A DNA stretch of 64,000 nucleotides from Qipengyuania marisflavi (GTDB lineage: Bacteria > Pseudomonadota > Alphaproteobacteria > Sphingomonadales > Sphingomonadaceae), in assembly GCF_005884405.1 (NCBI RefSeq), contig NZ_VCAO01000005.1, positions 26,252-90,251 on the forward strand, read 5' to 3'. Made by a program: the position numbers and the translations under genes. Shown here one piece after another: positions 44,060 to 52,825 of the stretch. The notes beneath the pieces were generated by a model. The model ran no database searches. It was not told the DNA's origin and worked only from the letters and a program-made list of their open reading frames with translations. How positions within the stretch are numbered: the first letter of the stretch is position 1; each line of letters opens with the position of its first letter.

Positions 44060-45376
44060 ATGATTGCTTCAGCCCCAGTTACTCCTGATAATGGCGGGGC
44101 CGGGCGCAAGCTCGGCCTCGTCGCTGCTACCGCGCTGGTCATGGGCAATATGATCGGTTCGGGGGTGTTTCTGCTCCCTGCCAGCCTCGCCCCCTTCGGG
44201 TGGAACGCAGTGCTGGGCTGGATCGTCACCATTGTCGGCACGCTGATACTGGCCTGGGTGCTCGCCGCGCTGACCCGCGCCCGCCCGCTGGCGCGAGATC
44301 CGGCGGGTTTTGTGACCGAGGCGTTTGGCGAGCTGCCCGCCTTCCTTGTGTATTGGATTTACTGGGTTTCCGTGTGGACTGCGGTGGTTTCGATTGCGGT
44401 TGCCGCGGTCAGCTATCTGTCGTCTTTCTTCCCAGCCATCGGTGCCACACCCTTCATGCCCGCGCTGTGCTCCATCGCGCTGGTTTGGGCGATGACGCTG
44501 CTCAATCTGCGCGGTGTGCGTGCGGCGGGCGATTTCCAGGTGGTAACTGTAGTGCTCAAGATCATGCCGCTGATCGCCGTAATCATTATCGCGGGTGTGG
44601 CACTGGGCGATGGCAGTGCCAATATTCGCCCGTTCGCCATACGCGAAATTAACGGGGTCGATTTGCGCGGGGCGGCGGCGCTGACGCTGTTTGCGCTGCT
44701 GGGCTTCGAATGCGCAAGTCTCGCCGCCGCACGGGTCGAAAACCCGCAGGTCAATGTCCCACGCGCCACCATGTGGGGCACGGCGCTGACCGGGCTACTC
44801 TACTTGCTGGTATGCTCTGCCATCGCGCTGATGCTGCCCGAAGCCGTGGCGAGCAGCTCGTCTGCTCCTTTTGCAACCTTTGTCGAGCAGTACTGGAGCA
44901 CAGGGGCGGCGGCGTTGATTGCGCTGTTCGCAATTATCTCCTGCGTAGGCGCGTTGAATGGCTGGGTGCTGGTGCAGGGCGAACTGCCACGCAATCTTGC
45001 GGCGCGCGGCCTGCTGCCGCGCTGGTTCGGGGGCACCGATTTGCGCGGTACGCCGGTGCGCGCATTGCTGGCCTCCAGCGTCATCGCCACGCTGTGCCTG
45101 CTGTTCAACTCCAGCCGCAGCATGCAGGGGATTTACGAATTCGTGCTGCTGCTCTCCACATCAGCGGCGCTGTGGCTGTATCTCGCCTGCGCGCTGGCCG
45201 CGTGGAAGATGCGCGTGGTCCGCGTCTTCGCGCTGATTGGCGCAGTCTATGCGCTGTGGACGCTGTGGGGGGCAGGGGTCGAGGCGAGCGGATGGAGTCT
45301 GGTACTGATGCTGGCGGGCCTGCCGCTATATTGGTGGGGCAAGCGCGAAGCCGCCACTTCGCAAGAGCCCGCCTGA
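44060..45376 (+). CDS. APC family amino-acid permease
   Basis: 438 residues, about 12 hydrophobic segments. N-terminal GLVAATALVMGNMIGSGVFLLPASLAPFGWNA is the APC/AdiC-like signature, followed by the conserved FALLGFECASLAAARVENPQVNVPRATMWGT. Closest in layout to arginine/agmatine and cationic amino-acid exchangers, but substrate unknown. The Rieske oxygenase starts 16 bp downstream, so permease, Rieske oxygenase and FAD enzyme may form one operon. Confidence 0.92.
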   Translation: MIASAPVTPDNGGAGRKLGLVAATALVMGNMIGSGVFLLPASLAPFGWNAVLGWIVTIVGTLILAWVLAALTRARPLARDPAGFVTEAFGELPAFLVYWIYWVSVWTAVVSIAVAAVSYLSSFFPAIGATPFMPALCSIALVWAMTLLNLRGVRAAGDFQVVTVVLKIMPLIAVIIIAGVALGDGSANIRPFAIREINGVDLRGAAALTLFALLGFECASLAAARVENPQVNVPRATMWGTALTGLLYLLVCSAIALMLPEAVASSSSAPFATFVEQYWSTGAAALIALFAIISCVGALNGWVLVQGELPRNLAARGLLPRWFGGTDLRGTPVRALLASSVIATLCLLFNSSRSMQGIYEFVLLLSTSAALWLYLACALAAWKMRVVRVFALIGAVYALWTLWGAGVEASGWSLVLMLAGLPLYWWGKREAATSQEPA

Positions 45377-45392
45377 CACGTAGGATAAGACC

Positions 45393-46574
45393 ATGGCCAC
45401 CATCGCCCACAATTCTCCCGCCACCGACCCGCTTGACGGCTGGAGCCTGCCCGCCTGGACTTATCACGATGCGGAGTTTTTCGCGCTGGAACAGGCGCGC
45501 ATTTTCCGCCCCAGCTGGCAGGTGGTGTGCCACGAAAGCGATTTGCCCGCCGCCGGTGACTGGCACACGCTGGATTATTGCGGCGAGAGCGTGATCGTGG
45601 TGCGCGGGCGCGACGCTGTGCTGCGCGCCTTCACCAATGTTTGCCGCCACCGCGGATCACGGCTGGTCGACGGCGCCAGCGGCTGCGCGCGCAAGCTGGT
45701 ATGCCCCTATCACGCATGGACTTACGACCTCGACGGCAGGCTGACAGGCGTGCCCGACAGCGCCAGCTATCCCGCGCTGGATAGAGAGCGCTCCGGCCTT
45801 GTCCCCGTCGGTATGGAGAGCTGGAACGGTTTCGTCTTCGTGCGACTGGAGGATGACGGCGGCCCCTCCCCCGCGCAGATGATGGCACCCTACGAGGCGA
45901 TGATCGCGCCCTATCGCTTCAGAGAGCTGGAGGCGCTGGGCCGCGTCACATTGCGTCCGCGCGAAGTGAACTGGAAGAACGTTGGCGACAATTATTCCGA
46001 CGGCCTGCACATCCCTGTGGCGCATCCCGGCCTGACCCGGCTGTTCGGCAAAAGCTACGGCGTCGAAGCGGAGCAGCACGTTGACCGGATGTGGGGCGAT
46101 ATGATCGATCGCCCATCGGCCAATTGGTCAGAGGCGCTGTATCAGCGATTACTGCCGCCCGTGCCGCATCTGCCCGATCATGCGCAGCGGCACTGGCTGT
46201 ATTTCAAGCTGTGGCCCAATGTTGCCTTCGACATCTATCCCGATCAGGTCGATTTCATGCAATGGCTGCCCACCGGGCCGACCAGCTGCGTGATCCGCGA
46301 AATCAGCTATGTCCTGCCCGGGGCCTATAGTGCCGATCACCGCCGCGAAATGCGCGCCGCACGCTATCTCAACTGGCGGATCAATCGCCAGGTCAACACC
46401 GAAGACACCGCGCTGATCGCCCGGGTGCAGCAGGGGATGCAATCCGCCAGTTTCACCACGGGACCGCTCAGCGACAAGGAGGTATGCCTGAAGCAGTTCT
46501 GCGCACGGATGCGGCACATCATTCCCCAAGCCCGGATGGAGCGCCAACCCGCTCCGGGATGGAGCCACGCATGA
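45393..46574 (+). CDS. Rieske ring-hydroxylating oxygenase alpha subunit
   Basis: 393 residues. Rieske [2Fe-2S] motif C-x-H-x17-C-x2-H (CRHRGSRLV...CPYHAW, residues about 76-98), and mononuclear iron motif D-x-x-H-x4-H in DGLHIPVAHPGL, preceded by NVGDNYS. This matches the class that also includes carnitine, choline-type and betaine oxygenases. The electron-transfer partner is not encoded next door, apart from a FAD enzyme. Stop overlaps the following ATG. Confidence 0.94.
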   Translation: MATIAHNSPATDPLDGWSLPAWTYHDAEFFALEQARIFRPSWQVVCHESDLPAAGDWHTLDYCGESVIVVRGRDAVLRAFTNVCRHRGSRLVDGASGCARKLVCPYHAWTYDLDGRLTGVPDSASYPALDRERSGLVPVGMESWNGFVFVRLEDDGGPSPAQMMAPYEAMIAPYRFRELEALGRVTLRPREVNWKNVGDNYSDGLHIPVAHPGLTRLFGKSYGVEAEQHVDRMWGDMIDRPSANWSEALYQRLLPPVPHLPDHAQRHWLYFKLWPNVAFDIYPDQVDFMQWLPTGPTSCVIREISYVLPGAYSADHRREMRAARYLNWRINRQVNTEDTALIARVQQGMQSASFTTGPLSDKEVCLKQFCARMRHIIPQARMERQPAPGWSHA

Positions 46575-48172
46575 CCAAGCATTATGACGCAGTGATCATC
46601 GGAGCTGGCCATAACGGGCTGGTCTGCGGCTTCTACCTCGCCAAAGCCGGGCTGAAAGTCCGTATTGTCGAGCGCCGCGATGTCGTGGGCGGCGCAGCGG
46701 TGACCGAGGAATTTCACCCCGGCTTTCGAAATTCGGTGGCCAGTTACACCGTCAGCCTGTTGCAGCCCAAGGTCATCGCCGACATGAAGTTGCACGATCA
46801 CGGATATCGCGTGATTGAACGGCCAATCTCCAACCTCCTGCCGCAGGAAGATGGCGGCTACCTCAAGTTGGGCGGCGGGCTGAAGCGCACGCAGGAAGAA
46901 TTCCGCAAATTCTCAGCGCATGACGCCGAGGTACTGCCTGCATATTACGATGCGCTGGAGGGCGTTGCCGAGGTGCTGCGCGACCTGGCGCTGAAATCCC
47001 CGCCCAATGCAGGCGAAGGGCTGCGCACGCTGGTGGCCGGAGCAACACAAGGCTGGGGCCTGTCGCGGCTCAGCCTTGAGGCCAAGCGAGACGTGCTCGA
47101 CCTGTTCACCAAATCGGCGCGCAGCTTCCTCGACAGCTGGTTTGAAAGCGAAGCGGTCAAGGCCGCGTTTGGCTTTGACAGCGTGGTCGGCAATTACGCA
47201 TCGCCCGACACTCTGGGTAGCGCCTATGTCTTGCTCCACCATGTGTTTGGCGAGGTGAACGGCAAGAAGGGCGCATGGGGCCATTCGATCGGCGGCATGG
47301 GCACGATCACCCAGATTATGGCCAAGGTGTGCCGTGATCTGGGCGTGGAGATCAGCCTCGAAAGCCCGGTGGATCAGGTGCTGGTCGATGGCGACAGGGC
47401 CGCCGGTGTACGGCTTGCCAGCGGCGAGGAAATCGCGGCCGGGAGGGTCATCGCCAATGTCGGGCCAAAGCTGCTCTATGGCAAAATGCTGGACGATGCG
47501 CACCAGCCGGAGGATTTCCGCCGCCGGATGCGCGGTTTCAAGGCGGGCGGCGGCACTTTCCGTATGAATGTCGCGCTCAGTGAATTGCCGCGCTTTACCT
47601 GCCTGCCTGAACCGGGCGAACATCACCGCTCGGGCATCATTATCGCGCCCACGCTGGATTACATGGACCGCGCCTTCCTCGACGCCAAACAGCACGGTTG
47701 GTCAAAGGCACCGATCGTCGAAATGCTGATCCCCAGCACGGTGGACGACAGCCTCGCCCCCGAAGGTCAGCACGTCGCCAGCCTGTTCTGCCAGCAATTC
47801 GCGCCCGAACTGCCTGGTGGCCGCAATTGGGACGACGAACAGGACGCCGCCGCCAACACCATCATCCATACGGTCGAGGGATACGCCCCCGGGTTCCAAG
47901 CATCGATCCTGGGCCAACAGGTGCTCAGCCCGAAGGGCCTGTATGATAAATTCGGGCTTGTCGGCGGCGATATTATGCATGGCCATATGAGCCTCGACCA
48001 GTTGTGGACCGCCCGCCCTGTGCTCGGCCACGGTGCCTATCGCGGCCCGGTGAAGGGCCTGTATATGTGCGGGGCCGGCACTCACCCTGGCGGCGGCGTA
48101 ACCGGCGCCCCCGGCCACAACTGCGCCCGTGAAGTGATCGCGGATGGTGGCAAGTTCAAACGGTTCGGGTGA
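46571..48172 (+). CDS. Phytoene dehydrogenase-like FAD/NAD(P) oxidoreductase
   Basis: 533 residues. N-terminal FAD motif VIIGAGHNGLVCGFYLAKAGLKVRIVERRDVVGGAA; C-terminal GAGTHPGGGVTGAPGHNCARE is typical of the phytoene desaturase/carotenoid oxidoreductase superfamily, which also includes proteins for amine-type substrates. Translationally coupled to the Rieske gene (ATGA). I infer that both act in one oxidation route but neither substrate nor product can be named; other carotenoid genes are absent. Confidence 0.92.
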   Translation: MTKHYDAVIIGAGHNGLVCGFYLAKAGLKVRIVERRDVVGGAAVTEEFHPGFRNSVASYTVSLLQPKVIADMKLHDHGYRVIERPISNLLPQEDGGYLKLGGGLKRTQEEFRKFSAHDAEVLPAYYDALEGVAEVLRDLALKSPPNAGEGLRTLVAGATQGWGLSRLSLEAKRDVLDLFTKSARSFLDSWFESEAVKAAFGFDSVVGNYASPDTLGSAYVLLHHVFGEVNGKKGAWGHSIGGMGTITQIMAKVCRDLGVEISLESPVDQVLVDGDRAAGVRLASGEEIAAGRVIANVGPKLLYGKMLDDAHQPEDFRRRMRGFKAGGGTFRMNVALSELPRFTCLPEPGEHHRSGIIIAPTLDYMDRAFLDAKQHGWSKAPIVEMLIPSTVDDSLAPEGQHVASLFCQQFAPELPGGRNWDDEQDAAANTIIHTVEGYAPGFQASILGQQVLSPKGLYDKFGLVGGDIMHGHMSLDQLWTARPVLGHGAYRGPVKGLYMCGAGTHPGGGVTGAPGHNCAREVIADGGKFKRFG

Positions 48173-48403
48173 TTAGCGGAAGACTTCACCGCGCTTAATG
48201 AACCGCGCAATATGCTCCATCACGTGGATATCCGCCATCGGTTTGCCCCTTTCCGCGACCAGATCGGCGAACTTTCCGGGGGTGATACTGCCCAATTCGC
48301 CCTCGCGGCCAATCACTTTGGCGGCGTCCAGCGTGGCGGCGCGGATGGCCAGTGCCGGAGTCATGCCATTCGCCACACTGCACAACGCGAGTCTTGGCGA
48401 CAA
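48173..48403 (-). pseudogene. Amidohydrolase C-terminal remnant
   Basis: Only the last about 65 residues of an imidazolonepropionase-like amidohydrolase remain: GMTPALAIRAATLDAAKVIGREGELGSITPGKFADLVAERG and a final beta strand ending GEVFR. The metal-binding and catalytic parts are missing. The upstream 10 residues are not homologous. It marks the border between core sequence and the accessory region, converging with the FAD enzyme gene. Confidence 0.75.
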
Positions 48404-48468
48404 GCGGCCATTGGCGTTTGCGTGGATCCGATCGCGTAAACTAGCCGCTACCGAAGAAGCATGTTCGG

Positions 48469-49230
48469 CTAGATGGTATTCGCCGGAACTTCTTGCAGCA
48501 CCGCGGCTCCCAGTATGTCACCGGTCGGAGCGTCGTGGGGTGCGCCGTCACGCGGTTCTATAGTCACCGCCATTGTCGCCCCGTCCTGAAGGTAAGATCG
48601 CAACTCATACGACATTGTTACGGTCAGACGTTCGCTATCCATAAGCCCGAGTGACCGAGGGATCCCGTCCTCAGGTATGATCCAGAGTTCGGGGCCATGT
48701 TCGGGTTGCTGAAGATCGGAGAGCCGCAGAGAAAGCGTACCAGATTCAGGGCGGTACAAGGCACTGAGGAGCGTTGCGCCTGCCTCATCCTTGATCTGGG
48801 CAACATTGACTCGCTGCCCTGGTTGTTCGGAGGCAGTACGCACTGGTCCAGTCTGCTCCTGCACCGGGCTGGTCACCGCCAGACCTAGTCCGACAGCCAG
48901 CAATACCGACGCTGCGGTCGCGGTTATGGCCCAGCTCCGCCAAATCTTGTTAGATCCTTGATCGTTGGAAATGGACGAGACTTCGGTGTTCGCGCCGCGA
49001 CTTTCCAGCTGGTGCTCGATTGCCGCGAGTGCGCTGGCCGGTGCATCAACGGACTCGACATCCTCAAGCCAGCGATCTGATTGCTCCTGCCAATCTCTTA
49101 CGCGGTTCGCGAAGTGCGGATCCTCAAGCTGGCGCCGCATAGCCTCGGCGCGCTCCATCCCTTCAAGCAGGCCAAGAGCCAAGCCGGCAGCCATGATCTC
49201 GAGGTCGTCGTGGGTCGAACGATCAGTCAT
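48469..49230 (-). CDS. Anti-sigma factor, RskA type
   Basis: 253 residues. N-terminal cytoplasmic domain (DDLEIMAAGLALGLLEGMERAEAMRRQLEDPHFANRVRDWQEQ), one membrane helix (WAITATAASVLLAVGLGLAV, residues about 92-112) and a periplasmic C-terminal domain with the RskA end (LWIIPEDGIPRSLGLMDSERLTVTMSY). It lacks the zinc HxxxCxxC motif. Overlaps the sigma gene by 8 bp, so the pair is co-expressed and coupled. It should hold the sigma factor inactive at the membrane. Confidence 0.93.
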   Translation of the reverse strand: MTDRSTHDDLEIMAAGLALGLLEGMERAEAMRRQLEDPHFANRVRDWQEQSDRWLEDVESVDAPASALAAIEHQLESRGANTEVSSISNDQGSNKIWRSWAITATAASVLLAVGLGLAVTSPVQEQTGPVRTASEQPGQRVNVAQIKDEAGATLLSALYRPESGTLSLRLSDLQQPEHGPELWIIPEDGIPRSLGLMDSERLTVTMSYELRSYLQDGATMAVTIEPRDGAPHDAPTGDILGAAVLQEVPANTI

Positions 49231-49834
49231 CGGCCAGCTTCCGACGAATCCTGATCACGGTACGGCGCACCCGGCTCTTGAATGTAGCAACAGGTAAACC
49301 GAGCCGCTGTGCGGCTTCCGGGTAAGTCAGGCCTAAAAGGAAAATCGACTTCAATTCTTGTTCGCTTTCAGCGTCGAGATCGCTGACCGCTGTCCAAACC
49401 TGGTCTTCGCGGTTCATAGCTATGATACGGTCGTCGGCGGCCGCCGCTTCACTTTCCTGCAAATTTAAGTGGTCGTCGCTGACATGGTGATGCCTCGCAC
49501 GAGCCCTGTACCAGTCGATGGCAGCATTTCGCGCGATTGCGCACATCCAGGCCAGCGGCCTGTTACGTTCGGGATCATAACCTTTGGCACGGTCCCATAT
49601 CTTCAGATAGGATTCCTGCAGTACGTCTTCGGCTGCGGCGTGGTCCCGCGTCACTGCGAGGCAGATTGCGAACAGCTTGCTGGAGGTTCTCGCGTACAAG
49701 CGCTGGAAAGCCTCCCTGTCCAGATCACCCACCAAGCCGATATCAAGCGAAAGCATCTCGTTCTCGGAGAGCCCTTGAACGGTTTGACTTACCTGGTCTT
49801 GAGGAGACTGCGGGTTTTGCACACACACATGCAT
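49223..49834 (-). CDS. ECF RNA polymerase sigma factor (SigK/RpoE type)
   Basis: 203 residues: region 2 (EAFQRLYARTSSKLFAICLAVTRDHAAAEDVLQESYLKIWDRAKGYDPERNRPLAWMCAIARNAAIDWYRARAR) and region 4 (LKSIFLLGLTYPEAAQRLGLPVATFKSRVRRTVIRIRRKL). SigK-like by partner (RskA). It is divergent from the DUF4331 operon with 204 bp between, so the operon is its most likely direct target, alongside its own promoter. Confidence 0.93.
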   Translation of the reverse strand: MHVCVQNPQSPQDQVSQTVQGLSENEMLSLDIGLVGDLDREAFQRLYARTSSKLFAICLAVTRDHAAAEDVLQESYLKIWDRAKGYDPERNRPLAWMCAIARNAAIDWYRARARHHHVSDDHLNLQESEAAAADDRIIAMNREDQVWTAVSDLDAESEQELKSIFLLGLTYPEAAQRLGLPVATFKSRVRRTVIRIRRKLADD

Positions 49835-50038
49835 AAGGGTTTTTTCCGCAGAAAACAGACGAATCTGACACTACCCTTCCCGCCTCTATCACAGAGTGGC
49901 CGATTTTTTTTGGCCACGGGTGCATCGATAGCCCGCAAGCACTCGTCAATATTACGTCGGTGCTTTCTCAGGAAGGCATCCGAGGGGCCGTCACAAGGCC
50001 CTGCTGAGGAACCTTCGGGTTGAATTGGGGAGATCGCA
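49835..50038. promoter_or_regulatory. Divergent sigma / DUF4331 intergenic region
   Basis: 204 bp. It holds GTGGCC-10-GGCCAC (49896-49917) and a symmetrical element AAGCAC-17-GTGCTT (49937-49965) centred on AATATT. GGAACC at about 50007, 32 bp ahead of the DUF4331 ATG, resembles an ECF -35 site, but no clear -10 at 16-17 bp follows, so I do not call a promoter. The palindrome may serve the winged-helix protein at the operon end. Confidence 0.35.
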
Positions 50039-50698
50039 ATGAAATATTCGAAAGCCATACCTTTCGCGCTGGGAGGGCTGTCGCTTGCGACTGCAGCTGC
50101 CCTGTTCGCGCCCGGGGTGGGAATTATCGCCGCCGACCATCTCGATCCGCCCGCACGGACCGATCCCGCCGTGGATAGCACGCCCGACCGCGCTGCTGAC
50201 ATAGCAGATGTTTATGCCTGGCATACCGATACGTCGGTTGTTGTCGCGATGACCTTCGCTGGCCCGCAGGCAACCAACCAGCCGGCGACCTACGACCCGG
50301 ACGTCCTTTATTCGATCAACGTATCGAACAGCAGCCCTCGCACCACCACCGACATTCCGATCCGGTTTCGATTCGGGACGGGAGCGATGGGCCAGTTCGG
50401 CGTAAGCGTAACCGGTCTTCCAGGCGTCAGCGGGGCAATCAGGGGCTCGGTCGAAACCGAATTGGAAAAGGACGGCGTCAGGGTCTGGGCCGGTCTTTTC
50501 GATGACCCGTTCTTTTTCGATCTCCAAGGATTCAGAGACACACGCAGCACAGGCACTTTGAGTTTCGATTCAGAGCGAGATTTCTTCGCCGGGCAGAACC
50601 TAACCGCCGTCGTAATCGAGATACCCAAGGACCGGATCGATACTGGCGCGCCAGTGGACGTCTGGGGAGCAACCGCGCGATTTGGAGGGCAGCTCTGA
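50039..50698 (+). CDS. DUF4331 family exported protein
   Basis: 219 residues. N-terminal helix/signal (AIPFALGGLSLATAAALFAPGVG). The DUF4331 pattern: ADHLDPPARTDPAVDSTPDRAADIADVYAWHTDTSVVVAMTFAG, RDTRSTGTLSFDSERDFFAGQNLTAVVIEIPKDRI. Full DUF4331 proteins are about 400-500 residues; here the C-terminal half seems to be provided by the next gene, which begins one base before this stop codon ends (TGATG). Exported, probably calcium- or metal-linked beta fold; function unknown. Confidence 0.88.
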   Translation: MKYSKAIPFALGGLSLATAAALFAPGVGIIAADHLDPPARTDPAVDSTPDRAADIADVYAWHTDTSVVVAMTFAGPQATNQPATYDPDVLYSINVSNSSPRTTTDIPIRFRFGTGAMGQFGVSVTGLPGVSGAIRGSVETELEKDGVRVWAGLFDDPFFFDLQGFRDTRSTGTLSFDSERDFFAGQNLTAVVIEIPKDRIDTGAPVDVWGATARFGGQL

Positions 50699-51402
50699 TG
50701 AAGACCAATAACCACCTTTCACTCCGCCGGCTCGCAATGGCGACCTCGATGATTGCAAGCCTCGGCATGCTATCCGCCTGTTTCGACGGCGATGACGATG
50801 ACGATCCAATCGCCATGCCGACTCCGACACCGCCCCCGACAGAGACGACATTTAATGTCGAGCCCTGCCTCAATCAGATGATTCCAGGAACCGGCGTAAC
50901 TGTTGCGCAGGCCGTTATTCCCGACACGCTGACACTGGACCTTTCGGCAGCTTCCGGTTTCCCGAACGGTCGGAAGCTCCCGGATCCTGTAATCGACGTT
51001 ACTCTAGCGGTCATTTTCCTCGACCTTTCGGTCAACGGTCCCGGGACGCTGGCGGGTCTCCCGCTCAACCCTCCCGCGAACGACGTCGCGTTCAGGGACA
51101 CATTCCCCTATCTGGCGGGCCCGCAAGGCTCGCCGCCGGTCGCCGATAACAGCGGCACCATGTTTACCTTCAGAAGTGATCCGGTATCGAGCTACGTGAG
51201 GGTCGACCGTATGGGAATGCCGGCGGTCTCGACTGCATTGATACCGTCAGACCGGAAAAACGCCTATAACGACGCTGGCCCGATGGCCGACGCAAATGGC
51301 GCTTTCGTGCCCGATCTGGCAGCTACGCTGACGGGATTGACCAATGCGCTTGCGGACGATCTGACCGGAGCCGGGCTGACCCCTTGCGCGGTTCCGGAGT
51401 AG
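50698..51402 (+). CDS. DUF4331-associated lipoprotein
   Basis: 234 residues. Signal peptide with lipobox (MIASLGMLSAC), then an acidic aspartate run (DGDDDDD) and a proline linker; the mature domain reads TLDLSAASGFPNGRKLPDPVIDVTLAVIFLDL, like the C-terminal part of DUF4331 (NGR-L-D-V-D-V motif). Probably a membrane-anchored partner of the preceding protein: together they reconstruct one DUF4331 protein split in two. Confidence 0.75.
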   Translation: MKTNNHLSLRRLAMATSMIASLGMLSACFDGDDDDDPIAMPTPTPPPTETTFNVEPCLNQMIPGTGVTVAQAVIPDTLTLDLSAASGFPNGRKLPDPVIDVTLAVIFLDLSVNGPGTLAGLPLNPPANDVAFRDTFPYLAGPQGSPPVADNSGTMFTFRSDPVSSYVRVDRMGMPAVSTALIPSDRKNAYNDAGPMADANGAFVPDLAATLTGLTNALADDLTGAGLTPCAVPE

Positions 51403-51481
51403 TTCGGACAGTGGCGGACGGGCATCGCTCGTCCGCCATATAATCTGCAGCCACCATGGGAGCTAAAGGCGAGGATTGTGC

Positions 51482-52825
51482 ATGCGTGATGCTTTGAAGA
51501 ACTCTCGCTATGTGATCTTGCCGATTGCCGCGGTCGCGCTGCTTACTGGCGCCGAATGGCTGGCCAGTGATACGGCAGAAGCGCCGGTCAGTGCTGCCGA
51601 TTGGGAAAGGCCCGGCTTTGGAGCGGCTTCGTATTCCGCGGCGATGGCCCGATCGGATTCCGACGTCTCTCTTGGAAAGGAGCGGGTTTCAAAAGGGCCT
51701 GATGAATGGCTTCGGCACGATAGCCTTGCCCGAATGTATCTTGCCCGTTCGCATCTCAGCTATACTTACGACGAGCTTGCTCTTGCGGGTGAAGTACTGA
51801 CGGAGGCCAAGCGTCTCGCACCCGTCGGTTCCGGTCCCTTGCTGACCGATGCGGCATTCGCCCAGATGGCTCATCAACTTGACCGAACCCAAAACTCTCT
51901 CTCGGCACTCGATGGGGCGGCAGTCAGAAGCGATCGCACCATCCTTGCGGAAAGTTCAAGCCTGAAGGGCGACATAGCCTTTTATCGCGGAGACATGGCC
52001 CGTGCTCGCGCATTATATGATGATGCTGCGAAGTATGGCTCGAACGCGGGTGTCGCGTATCGTTATGCGATACTGGCCAAATCGCAGGGCAGGTTCGACG
52101 CCGCAGCAAGACATTTCTCAGATGCCGTCTCCGATCAGGGCACTGCCACTCCCCTCGCAAGTGCGAGTGCGGCGATGCAAATTGGCGGGGTGGAACTCGC
52201 AAGAGGCGATTACCGGAACGCGAGGGCGTGGTTCGAGACGGCGAACCGGCAGTTCCCCGGGTTCTGGCTGATCGAGGCCCACCTGGCGCAGGCAAAGGCA
52301 CTCGAAGGCGATCTGGCCGGTGCCATTACAGATATGAAAGCCGTGGCGCGCCGCGCGCCTGCGGGCGAAGTTCTGGATGCCCTCGCGATGCTGCTTCGTA
52401 CCGATGGGCAGGCGCGTGAGAGCCGGCTCTGGGCGGACAAGGCCTCAGCGATCTGGGAAAAACGTCTTGGGCAACTACCTGAAGCTGCCTATGGGCACGC
52501 GGTAGAGCATGAGCTCGTTTTCGGTTCTCCCGACAAGGCTCTCGACCTCGCGAAACGCAATTTCGATGCCCGGCCCTATGGCGAATCCCGTATTCTTCTG
52601 GCCTCTGCATACCTGTCGAAAGGAGCTTTCGAAGATGCAGTCGAAGAGCTGAAGGTTGCGGAAAGGTCAGGATGGCGAAGCGCTCCATTGTATGCGCTAC
52701 TTGCGCAAGCCAACCAATTGTCTGGCCGGCCGAACGAGGCGGCAAAGGCGCGCAAGGCAGCCGAGCAACTGAACTCAAGGATCTTCGAACCGCAGACGTC
52801 GCTAGTCTGGCTGTCGCACGGATGA
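51482..52825 (+). CDS. TPR-repeat protein, membrane-anchored
   Basis: 447 residues from ATG 51482 (TTG two codons upstream is unlikely). N-terminal hydrophobic segment (YVILPIAAVALLTGAEWLA), then about eight tetratricopeptide-like repeats, e.g. YDELALAGEVLTEAKRLAPVG, SLKGDIAFYRGDMARARALYDDAAKYG, YAILAKSQGRFDAAARHFSDAV, ELARGDYRNARAWFETANRQFP. Faces the periplasm; probably a scaffold for the DUF4331 proteins or HupE. Its stop overlaps the HupE start (ATGA). Confidence 0.9.
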   Translation: MRDALKNSRYVILPIAAVALLTGAEWLASDTAEAPVSAADWERPGFGAASYSAAMARSDSDVSLGKERVSKGPDEWLRHDSLARMYLARSHLSYTYDELALAGEVLTEAKRLAPVGSGPLLTDAAFAQMAHQLDRTQNSLSALDGAAVRSDRTILAESSSLKGDIAFYRGDMARARALYDDAAKYGSNAGVAYRYAILAKSQGRFDAAARHFSDAVSDQGTATPLASASAAMQIGGVELARGDYRNARAWFETANRQFPGFWLIEAHLAQAKALEGDLAGAITDMKAVARRAPAGEVLDALAMLLRTDGQARESRLWADKASAIWEKRLGQLPEAAYGHAVEHELVFGSPDKALDLAKRNFDARPYGESRILLASAYLSKGAFEDAVEELKVAERSGWRSAPLYALLAQANQLSGRPNEAAKARKAAEQLNSRIFEPQTSLVWLSHG

